Below are positions 17,313-24,162 of a stretch of 32,291 bases of DNA, piece after piece. Location: NCBI GenBank assembly GCA_036667875.1, contig JAVWTD010000009.1:1-32291 (forward strand), read 5' to 3'. Position numbers and translations under genes: made by a program. The notes beneath the pieces were generated by a model that had not been told where the DNA came from, did not search any database, and saw nothing but the letters and a program-made list of their open reading frames with translations. The stretch comes from CAJGDV01 sp036667875. Lineage in GTDB: Bacteria; Bacillota_I; Bacilli_A; RF39; UBA660. The stretch's first letter is position 1; every line of letters begins with the position of its first letter.

Positions 17313-19106
17313 CTAATAATTTTTTTTGAAATCGTTTATTGTTTCATTAAACATTTCTATAGCACTTTCAACTATTTTTGGATCGTTTATATCTACTCCA
17401 GCTACTTTTAATTCATTTGCTGGATACATTGAGCCTCCTAAAGTTAAAAATTTCAAATAGTCTTCTAAAGCATTTTCTTCATTTTTTAATATTCTATTTA
17501 CTATAAAGCATGCTGCAGATAATCCTGTTGCATATTTATAGACATAGAAATTATAGTAAAAATGAGGAATTCTTGCCCATTCATATTTTATTTCTTCATC
17601 AACAATTACGTTGTTTCCAAAATATTTTTTATTTAATTCGTAGTAGATGTTAGAAAGATTTTCACTATTTATAATTTCGTCTTTTTCAACCATTTCATGT
17701 GTTATTTTTTCAAATTCGGCAAACATTGTTTGTCTATAAATAGTTCCTTTAAATAAGTCTAACATTCTATTAATTACGTTTAATTTTTCTTCTTTATTTT
17801 CTTTGTTTTTAATTATATATTTGCAAAGAAGGAGTTCGTTTACGGTTGATGCTACTTCTGCTACAAATATTGTGTAATCTGATTGTTGATAAGTGTTATT
17901 GTGCCTTGAATAATAACTATGCATTGAGTGTCCTAGTTCATGTGCTAGTGTTGATACATCGTCAAGTTTTCCTTGAAAATTAAGTAAAACATAAGGGAAT
18001 GTATCATAACCACCACTTGAATACGCTCCACTTCTTTTACTAGCGTTTGGATAAATATCAATCCAGTGTTCATCAAATGCTTTATTTAAATTAGAAATAT
18101 AATCACTACCTAGTACACTTAAAGATTTAATAACTAAATCTTTAGCTTCAAGGAAAGTATAGTTAGTTTCTTTTAAATCTATTAAGTCTACATAATTATC
18201 ATATAAATGAAATTCATCTAATTTTAGAATTTCTTTTTTTAAATCATAATATTTATAAAGTGGTTCTAAATTATTAGATACTGCGTCTATTAAATTGTTA
18301 TATACTGATACATCTATATTATCACTAAATAATGCAGATTCTAATGAACTATTATATCCTCTTATTTTGGCATCTACACAAGAGTATTCTATGTTTCCTT
18401 TGTAAGTGCTTGCGAATGTATTTATTAGTCCTTTATAGGCTGTATACATGCGGTAAAAGGCACTTTTTCTAACTTCTTTATCTTTACTAGCTAAATATAA
18501 GGAGTAGTTAGAGTCAGTTAGTTCTACTTCTTCTTTATTTTCATCAAATATAGTTCCTAAAACCATGTCAGTATCGGTTAATTTTTCATAAACTTCACTG
18601 GAATTTCCTAAGACATTACTAAATTTATTTAAAAGTTCTTCCTCTTTTAAAGATAAAATATGTTCTTTATTTCTAAATGATTCTTTAAAAAATATTGAAT
18701 ATTCTTTAAGTAAAGGGTTTGATTTTGAAAATTCTACAATTTGTTTATAATCAGTTTTTAGTAGTTCTGGTTCTATAAAAGATGTAATAATTCCAAAGTC
18801 TCTACAAAGATTTTCTATTTTTCTAAAGTTTGTTTCATATTTTATATTATTAGTCTCACTATCATAGTTAAGGTGTGCATACATATAAAGTTTTTCAATT
18901 TTTCTAGCATACTTAAAGTATGAAGAAATAGCATCATATAAAGTCTGCTCGTTATCTAATATGTGTCCTTTATATTTTTCTATCAAATTTATTTCTTTTG
19001 TTATTTCTTTTAAATCTTCTAGAAATAATTCTTCTGTTTCATATATTTTAGTTAAGTCCCATTTATATTCATTATTGATTTCGTTTCTCTTTTTTTCGCG
19101 TTTCAA
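17313..19106 (-). CDS. pepF: Oligoendopeptidase F (M3B metallopeptidase)
   Basis: A cytoplasmic zinc peptidase that cuts short peptides. The 597 residues match the family length. The zinc site is HELGH (389-393), with the third ligand probably Glu417 in FVAEVAST; GAYSSGGYDTFPYVLLNF just before it is typical of the M3B group. The start is TTG at 19106: AGGAG lies seven bases ahead and no better ATG exists nearby. It stands between dnaK and dnaJ, separated from dnaK by a strong hairpin, and is followed by dnaJ after nine bases. That places a peptidase in the chaperone operon, fitting removal of peptides from degraded proteins. Confidence 0.95.
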   Translation of the reverse strand: MKREKKRNEINNEYKWDLTKIYETEELFLEDLKEITKEINLIEKYKGHILDNEQTLYDAISSYFKYARKIEKLYMYAHLNYDSETNNIKYETNFRKIENLCRDFGIITSFIEPELLKTDYKQIVEFSKSNPLLKEYSIFFKESFRNKEHILSLKEEELLNKFSNVLGNSSEVYEKLTDTDMVLGTIFDENKEEVELTDSNYSLYLASKDKEVRKSAFYRMYTAYKGLINTFASTYKGNIEYSCVDAKIRGYNSSLESALFSDNIDVSVYNNLIDAVSNNLEPLYKYYDLKKEILKLDEFHLYDNYVDLIDLKETNYTFLEAKDLVIKSLSVLGSDYISNLNKAFDEHWIDIYPNASKRSGAYSSGGYDTFPYVLLNFQGKLDDVSTLAHELGHSMHSYYSRHNNTYQQSDYTIFVAEVASTVNELLLCKYIIKNKENKEEKLNVINRMLDLFKGTIYRQTMFAEFEKITHEMVEKDEIINSENLSNIYYELNKKYFGNNVIVDEEIKYEWARIPHFYYNFYVYKYATGLSAACFIVNRILKNEENALEDYLKFLTLGGSMYPANELKVAGVDINDPKIVESAIEMFNETINDFKKNY

Positions 19107-19129
19107 TTTTTATCTCCTATCATAAGGTT

Positions 19130-19154
19130 AGGGTTCTAGAATATCTAGAACCCT
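19130..19154 (-). promoter_or_regulatory. Perfect 11-bp hairpin between dnaK and pepF
   Basis: An inverted repeat AGGGTTCTAGA / TCTAGAACCCT around a 3-base loop, seven bases after the dnaK stop. On the minus strand no T-run follows it, so it is not a standard terminator. It may stabilise the dnaK message 3' end, serve as an RNA processing point or attenuate read-through. Confidence 0.7.
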
Positions 19155-19160
19155 ATATTA

Positions 19161-20972
19161 TTATTCTTCAAATTCTGCGTCAATTACGTCATCTTTCTTT
19201 TCTTCTGTTGAAGTTGCATCTTCTTGTGATTGATTATTTTTAGCAGCTTCTTCATAAACTTTTGCTCCGAAAGCCATTGCTGTTTCTTGAAGGGCTTCTT
19301 TTTTAGTTTTAATGTCATCTAAGTCATTTTTTTCTAAAGCTTCTTTAAGTTCTTTGATTTGGTTTTCTGCTTTTTCTTTATCTTCATTGCTTACTTTATC
19401 TCCTAAGTCTTTTAGGGATTTTTCTGTCATGAATATTAGTTGTTCTGCTTCATTTTTTGAATCTGCTTCTTCTTTACGTTTAAGGTCTGCGTCTTTATTT
19501 GCTTCTGCTTCTTTCATCATTTTATCGATTTCTTCATCACTTAATGTGTTATTAGCAGTTATGGTAATTTTTTGTTCTTTATTTGTTCCAAGATCTTTTG
19601 CTTTTACGTTTACTATTCCGTTTGCATCAATATCAAATGAAACTTCAATTTGAGGTAATCCTCTTGGTGCAGAAGGTATTCCTGTTAATTGGAAATTACC
19701 TAATGTTTTATTATCAGCAGCCATACTTCTTTCTCCTTGTAGGATATGAATGTCTACTGCTGGTTGGTTATCTGCAGCTGTTGAGAATACTTGACTCTTA
19801 GTTGTTGGTATTGTTGTATTTCTTGGTATTAATACAGTGCATACTCCTCCTAGTGTTTCAATTCCTAATGATAATGGTGTAACATCTAGTAATACTATAT
19901 CATTAACTTCTCCTGTTAATACTCCACCTTGGATGGCTGCTCCCATTGCTACAACTTCATCTGGGTTAACTCCTTTTGAAGGGTCACAACCTAATTCTCT
20001 TTTTACTACTTCTTGTACTTTTGGTATACGAGTTGATCCACCTACTAGAAGTACTTTATTTAATTCGTTTGCTTTTAATTTAGCATCTTTTAAAGCTTTT
20101 CTAAGTGGTTCTAATGTTGCTTCAATTAAGTCATGTGTTAATTCTTCGAATTTTGCTCTTGATAAAGATGTTTCAAAGTTTATTACTCCATCACTTGATT
20201 GTGCTAAGAATGGTAAAGATATAGTAGTAGTTGTTACTCCACTTAAATCTTTTTTAGCTTTTTCGGCAGCATCTCTAATTCTTTGCATTGCCATTTTGTC
20301 ATTTTTAAGGTCAACATTATGTTCTTTTTTGATTTCTGCTAAAATGAATTTAACAAGTTTTTCATCAAAGTCATCTCCACCTAATTTATTGTTTCCAGCA
20401 GTTGATAGTACTTCAAATACTCCATCTCCTAATTCAAGGATTGAAACATCAAATGTTCCTCCACCTAAGTCATAAACTAGTACTGTTTGACTTGTTTCTT
20501 GTTTATTTAATCCATAAGCAAGTGCTGCTGCTGTTGGTTCGTTTATAATTCTTTCTACTTCAAGTCCTGCAATTTTACCAGCATTTTTTGTTGCTTGTCT
20601 TTCTGCATCATTAAAGTATGCTGGAACTGTGATAACTGCTTTTTCTACTTTTTCTCCAAGGTATGCTTCTGCTGTTTTCTTTAGGTCTCCTAAGATCATT
20701 GCAGATATTTCTTCTGGAGAATATTCTTTTCCATTTGCTTTTACTTTTTCTTTTGTTCCCATTATTCTTTTTACTGAGCTTACTGTATCAGGATTAACTA
20801 CTACTTGACGTTTAGCGGCTCCTCCGACAATAATTTCTCCGTTTTTAAAAGCTACAACTGAAGGTGTTGTTCTTTCTCCTTCTGGATTAGCTATTACTTT
20901 AGCTTCTCCTCCTTCAAAAACACAAACACAACTGTTTGTTGTTCCTAAGTCAATTCCTATTGTTTTTCCCAT
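19161..20972 (-). CDS. dnaK: Chaperone protein DnaK (Hsp70)
   Basis: The ATP-dependent chaperone core of the cluster. The 603-residue protein has the nucleotide-binding signatures GIDLGTTNSCV (5-15), VYDLGGGTFDVS (~170) and VLLVGGSTRIPKVQ (~310), the conserved linker (DIVLLDVTPLSLGIET), the beta substrate-binding domain and a Glu/Lys-rich lid ending in DDVIDAEFEE, close to the usual DnaK tail. It follows grpE by 17 bases and is under the CIRCE-controlled promoter upstream of hrcA. Confidence 0.98.
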   Translation of the reverse strand: MGKTIGIDLGTTNSCVCVFEGGEAKVIANPEGERTTPSVVAFKNGEIIVGGAAKRQVVVNPDTVSSVKRIMGTKEKVKANGKEYSPEEISAMILGDLKKTAEAYLGEKVEKAVITVPAYFNDAERQATKNAGKIAGLEVERIINEPTAAALAYGLNKQETSQTVLVYDLGGGTFDVSILELGDGVFEVLSTAGNNKLGGDDFDEKLVKFILAEIKKEHNVDLKNDKMAMQRIRDAAEKAKKDLSGVTTTTISLPFLAQSSDGVINFETSLSRAKFEELTHDLIEATLEPLRKALKDAKLKANELNKVLLVGGSTRIPKVQEVVKRELGCDPSKGVNPDEVVAMGAAIQGGVLTGEVNDIVLLDVTPLSLGIETLGGVCTVLIPRNTTIPTTKSQVFSTAADNQPAVDIHILQGERSMAADNKTLGNFQLTGIPSAPRGLPQIEVSFDIDANGIVNVKAKDLGTNKEQKITITANNTLSDEEIDKMMKEAEANKDADLKRKEEADSKNEAEQLIFMTEKSLKDLGDKVSNEDKEKAENQIKELKEALEKNDLDDIKTKKEALQETAMAFGAKVYEEAAKNNQSQEDATSTEEKKDDVIDAEFEE

Positions 20973-20989
20973 AATTTTTCCTCTTTTCT

Positions 20990-21550
20990 TTACTCACTAA
21001 CTTTAACCATTGCTGGTCTTATTACTTTCCCTTTTAATGTATATCCTTTTTGAAGTATATCAATTACTATTCCAGATTCTACTTCTTCACTTGGCTCTTG
21101 AATTACTGCTTGAGCAAATGTTGGATCAAATTCTTTATTTAAACAGTCAATTTCTATAACTTCATATTTATTAAGAAGATTTACTAAACTGCAATAAATC
21201 ATTTTAACTCCTTCGAGCATGTTTGATTCTTCTTCGGTTGCTTTTATTGCTCTTTCAAAATTATCGATGATTGGAAGTATTTCTTTTACTATGTCTTCAT
21301 TTTTATATTTAAGCATTTTAGTTTGTTCTTCTTCTAGTCTTTTACGATAGTTTATAAAGTCTGCTTTACTTCTTAATAGTGAATCTTCAATTTCACTTAT
21401 TTTGTTGTATGCTTCGTTTAATTTTACTTCATAAAGATTTTCATCTTCACAATTGCATTTTTCTTCTTCGTGGCAAGTACATTCTTCTAAGTTTTCTTGA
21501 CAATCACATTTTTTGTCTTCGTTTTGGCATTTGCATTTTTCTTTTTTCAT
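20990..21550 (-). CDS. grpE: Nucleotide exchange factor GrpE with Cys-rich N-terminus
   Basis: GrpE releases ADP from DnaK. The 186-residue protein has the long coiled coil (LRSKADFINYRKRLEEE, ~58-74) and the beta domain with GYTLKGKVIRPAMVKVS at the C-terminus. Its first 35 residues are unusual: four CxC pairs at Cys6/8, 15/17, 24/26 and 32/34, in an acidic context, instead of the plain acidic tail usual in GrpE. Such spacing could bind metal or sense thiol oxidation; this is inference. It lies 12 bases after hrcA and 17 before dnaK. Confidence 0.95.
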   Translation of the reverse strand: MKKEKCKCQNEDKKCDCQENLEECTCHEEEKCNCEDENLYEVKLNEAYNKISEIEDSLLRSKADFINYRKRLEEEQTKMLKYKNEDIVKEILPIIDNFERAIKATEEESNMLEGVKMIYCSLVNLLNKYEVIEIDCLNKEFDPTFAQAVIQEPSEEVESGIVIDILQKGYTLKGKVIRPAMVKVSE

Positions 21551-21562
21551 TGTTTGCTCCTT

Positions 21563-22549
21563 TTATTTGTCTATATTTTTCATTATATAATCAAGTAATG
21601 ATATTACTCTATCATATTCCATTCTTTTAGGTCCTATAAGAGCGATTGTTCCTTCTTCACCATTTATACTATATTTAGTTTTAATAATGGTTACGTCCTT
21701 ATCAAATTCGTTCTCACTGCCTATGTAAATGTTTATTCCATTAAGGTCTGTTTTAATTCTACTTACGATTTCTTTATCTTCAAACTTATTAATGATATCT
21801 CTTATTTTTCCTGTTTCGTTAAATTCAGGTTGCATCAAAATATTTTGTCGTCCTGACATAATAATGTTTGAATTCGTAAAGTCTGAGAAGGCATTATAAA
21901 AGGCGTTATACAAAACTTCATGTTGTTTTATACATTTTTCAATTACAGGTTTTACTTCAAATTCAAGTTTTTGTCCTACTTCATCAATAGGTGTTCCTAT
22001 AATCATTTTATTTATTAATTCTACTGTTTTCTTAACATCTTCAATTGATACATTTTCATCTAATGATAGACTTTTATGTTCTACGTGCCCTTTGTCTGTT
22101 ATTATTATTGCTACTAAGTTTGTATCTGATACAGGAATTACTTCTACTTTTTTAACTTTATTTTCGTTACTAGAATTTCCTAATACAACTGCTGTTAGGC
22201 TAGTCATTTCTGATACTATTTCTACACTTTTAGTAATATAATCTGAGAGCATTAATTGATTGTTATGAAATATTGTTTGAAGTTTTAAAATGTCATCTCC
22301 AGTTAGTTCTTTGGGTTTCATTATGTTATCTACATAATATCTATAACCTTTTTCACTTGGAATTCTTCCTGAAGAAATATGTGTTTTTTCTAATAATCCA
22401 TTATCTTCAAGAACTACCATTTCATTTCTTATTGTTGCGCTTGAACAATCAAGTGCAATTGTAAGTGAAGTGGAACTAACAGGTCTAGCTGTTTTAATAT
22501 ATTCTTCAACAATTGTTTTTAATATGTTAGATTGTCTTTGACTAATCAT
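21563..22549 (-). CDS. hrcA: Heat-inducible transcription repressor HrcA
   Basis: HrcA binds CIRCE operators and represses class I heat-shock genes. The N-terminal winged helix is recognisable: RQSNILKTIVEEYIKTARPVSS, then SSATIRNEM and GRIPSEKGYRYYVD; the C-terminal half has the family dimerisation and regulatory domain and ends with GPKRMEYDRVISLLDY. I take the ATG at 22549, six bases after GAGGTG, and not the GTG at 22558 that lies within that site. It is the first gene of hrcA-grpE-dnaK and sits behind two CIRCE-like operators, implying autoregulation. Confidence 0.97.
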   Translation of the reverse strand: MISQRQSNILKTIVEEYIKTARPVSSTSLTIALDCSSATIRNEMVVLEDNGLLEKTHISSGRIPSEKGYRYYVDNIMKPKELTGDDILKLQTIFHNNQLMLSDYITKSVEIVSEMTSLTAVVLGNSSNENKVKKVEVIPVSDTNLVAIIITDKGHVEHKSLSLDENVSIEDVKKTVELINKMIIGTPIDEVGQKLEFEVKPVIEKCIKQHEVLYNAFYNAFSDFTNSNIIMSGRQNILMQPEFNETGKIRDIINKFEDKEIVSRIKTDLNGINIYIGSENEFDKDVTIIKTKYSINGEEGTIALIGPKRMEYDRVISLLDYIMKNIDK

Positions 22550-22589
22550 TTGCCTCACCTCTTTACAATCTTATGACTTTTTATGCTGT

Positions 22590-22616
22590 TTAGCACTCAA
22601 CATTAACGATTGCTAC
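22590..22616 (-). promoter_or_regulatory. CIRCE-like operator 1
   Basis: On the plus strand TTAGCACTC, nine bases, GATTGCTAC. The consensus is TTAGCACTC-N9-GAGTGCTAA, so there are two mismatches, both in the second half. It lies just downstream of the -10 box in the leader of hrcA. Confidence 0.85.
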
Positions 22617-22619
22617 TTA

Positions 22620-22648
22620 AGTATACCACCATCAATTAGCACTGTCAA
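22620..22648 (-). promoter_or_regulatory. Sigma-A promoter of the hrcA heat-shock operon
   Basis: TTGACA (22648-22643), a 17-base spacer and TATACT (22625-22620) on the minus strand, with TGG before the -10. It lies between and partly inside the two CIRCE-like operators. Confidence 0.92.
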
Positions 22649-22662
22649 CAGTAGATTGCTAA
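22636..22662 (-). promoter_or_regulatory. CIRCE-like operator 2
   Basis: On the plus strand TTAGCACTG, nine bases, GATTGCTAA; two mismatches to the CIRCE consensus. It overlaps the -35 box, so HrcA bound here would block the polymerase directly. Confidence 0.85.
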
Positions 22663-22668
22663 CAAAAT

Positions 22669-22692
22669 AAAAAAACTACCATTTTTGGTAGT
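22669..22692 (-). terminator. Terminator after prepilin copy 1
   Basis: A 6-bp stem ACTACC/GGTAGT (22675-22680 with 22687-22692), a 6-base loop and a T-run on the minus strand, ten bases after the stop codon and just before the heat-shock promoter. Confidence 0.88.
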
Positions 22693-22701
22693 CTTAATTT
22701 A

Positions 22702-23304
22702 CTATTTGCTTAGACAAGCAATATTTGCACCTGCTTCAATAATTGCTCCTGCTGGTTCCCCAGTACTAGCTTTATTGGCAACAGCACCTTCATAATCTGC
22801 TTTTGTAAAGGCTTGTTTGTTAGTAGTCATACAATAAGCATTTTGATTTTCAAAAGCTAATGTTGCAGCTCCATTACCATCTAGTGTAAATACATCTATT
22901 TGTGTATAAGTTGGAATATCACCTTTTAATGATAAGGCAGCTTGAATTACATCATAGATCGTTTTTCTTTCTGACTCTGTAGCATTTGTTATACCAGCAC
23001 CTGCTATTAATTTTGTAGCAACTTCTTCAAATTCTTTACCACTTGCATTCATTTTGATGAATTTTCCAGTATTACTTGATGCTGAAGTTTTAAAATTCAT
23101 TACATAAGGGGCATTTTTAATTACTTGTAATTGATAGTAATTTTCAGCTGCTTTAGTCATTTGACTTGCAGTTGATTTCCAAGCTCCTGCACGTGATTCT
23201 TTTAAAATGTTATTAACAGTAGGTATTGCAATAAGTGCAATAATACCTAAAATTAAGATAACAGCTAATAATTCAATTAATGTAAAACCTTTATTATTTT
23301 TCAT
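22702..23304 (-). CDS. Type IV prepilin-like protein, twin copy 1
   Basis: The 200-residue protein begins MKNNKGFTLIELLAVILILG, a class III signal cleaved after Gly with Glu at mature position 5. The first ~65 residues are nearly identical to the neighbouring copy (23425-23997); the rest is related but diverged, sharing LSLKGDIP, NGAATLAFENQNAYCMTTN and a final CLSK. The two conserved cysteines (CMTTN and CLSK) probably form the C-terminal disulfide loop of pilins. TAGGAGG precedes the ATG. It is a single-gene unit with its own promoter and terminator. It could be a major or minor pilin; no assembly genes are in view. Confidence 0.92.
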   Translation of the reverse strand: MKNNKGFTLIELLAVILILGIIALIAIPTVNNILKESRAGAWKSTASQMTKAAENYYQLQVIKNAPYVMNFKTSASSNTGKFIKMNASGKEFEEVATKLIAGAGITNATESERKTIYDVIQAALSLKGDIPTYTQIDVFTLDGNGAATLAFENQNAYCMTTNKQAFTKADYEGAVANKASTGEPAGAIIEAGANIACLSK

Positions 23305-23331
23305 TTTTTCCTCCTACTTTTCTATATTTTA

Positions 23332-23340
23332 ATTATAGCA
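23332..23340 (-). promoter_or_regulatory. Extended -10 promoter of prepilin copy 1
   Basis: TGCTATAAT on the minus strand, 27 bases before the start codon at 23304; a weak TTTACT lies 17 bases upstream. Confidence 0.6.
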
Positions 23341-23401
23341 TTTTTAAAATTATAAGTAAACAAAAAAATTAGATAATATGTAAATTGACGAAGTTTGTAA
23401 T

Positions 23402-23426
23402 AAAAAAAAACTACATTAGTAGTTTT
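23402..23426 (-). terminator. Terminator over the stop codon of prepilin copy 2
   Basis: An 8-bp stem (23407-23414 with 23419-23426), an ATTA loop and a T-run on the minus strand. It includes the first bases of the stop codon region. Confidence 0.82.
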
Positions 23427-23997
23427 ATTTACTTATACATACAATGTTACCACCGAATGCTATTCCAGTTTTGCTTGTATACTCACCTGCTGTAAAGGTA
23501 GACGCGTTTGTAGTCATACAAGAAGCATTTGAGTTTGAAAATGCTAATTGAGAAGCTCCATTATCATCAAGTTTTAATACATCAATTTCGCCTTCTTTTG
23601 GTATATCACCTTTTAGTGATAAACAATCTAAAAGATATGCGTATCTTTCAGGTGCTGATGCTCCTGTACCTGTTGAACTGATATAAACATAATTAGATCC
23701 AACTTTAACAACTTTTTCTACTCCTGTTGGAGCTGTTGCTGCTGCAACCAAAGTTCCACTTGAAGCTGTTCCTAATTTAAAGTCAGTCATGTATGGGGCA
23801 TTTTTAATTACTTGTAATTGATAGTAATTTTCAACTGCTTTAGCCATTTGACTTGCTGTTGATTTCCAAGCTCCTGTACGTGATTCTTTTAAAATATTAT
23901 TAACTGTAGGGATTGCAATAAGTGCAATAATACCTAAAATTAAGATAACTGCTAAAAGTTCAATTAGTGTAAAACCTTTATTTTTATTAATTTTCAT
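23425..23997 (-). CDS. Type IV prepilin-like protein, twin copy 2
   Basis: About 190 residues, starting MKINKNKGFTLIELLAVILI, with the same leader, helix and first third as copy 1 (differences such as RTGAW for RAGAW). The globular part differs: a Ser/Thr/Ala/Gly-rich insertion and an extra Cys in LLDCLSLKGDIP, while CMTTN and the final CISK are kept. The ATG at 23997 has AGAGGA five bases ahead; an upstream in-frame start at 24033 would lie at or before the likely RNA start and is rejected. It is a single-gene unit under its own promoter. The pair looks like a duplication followed by divergence of the exposed domain. Confidence 0.92.
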   Translation of the reverse strand: MKINKNKGFTLIELLAVILILGIIALIAIPTVNNILKESRTGAWKSTASQMAKAVENYYQLQVIKNAPYMTDFKLGTASSGTLVAAATAPTGVEKVVKVGSNYVYISSTGTGASAPERYAYLLDCLSLKGDIPKEGEIDVLKLDDNGASQLAFSNSNASCMTTNASTFTAGEYTSKTGIAFGGNIVCISK

Positions 23998-24023
23998 TTC
24001 TATCCTCTTCCTATCTTGAAATA

Positions 24024-24052
24024 AGTATATCATTATTTTATTATAATTTCAA
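24024..24052 (-). promoter_or_regulatory. Promoter of prepilin copy 2
   Basis: TTGAAA (24052-24047), a 17-base spacer and TATACT (24029-24024) with TGA before it on the minus strand. The predicted RNA start is about 20 bases before the ATG. Confidence 0.75.
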
Positions 24053-24140
24053 CAATATTTTTTACTATTTTGTCTATAAGGGTCAAATAGTGATATATTA
24101 TTGATTTTTAAAATTAGATAATTATATATTTTTGTATAAC

Positions 24141-24162
24141 AAAAAAAGTATATTACTATACT
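24141..24162 (-). terminator. Terminator after valS
   Basis: A 6-bp stem AGTATA/TATACT (24147-24152 with 24157-24162) with a 4-base loop and a seven-base T-run on the minus strand, directly next to the TAG stop of valS. Confidence 0.8.

Noticed and set aside
19837..20475. A 212-residue open frame on the plus strand, opposite dnaK.
   Set aside because: It is an antisense shadow of a highly conserved gene, with no ribosome site and a Ser/Thr/Pro-rich translation typical of such shadows. The same holds for the other plus-strand frames over valS, dnaJ and the prepilins.
24034..24162. A possible small gene between the prepilin promoter and valS.
   Set aside because: Only AT-rich sequence with the valS terminator and the prepilin promoter; no ribosome site with an open frame.
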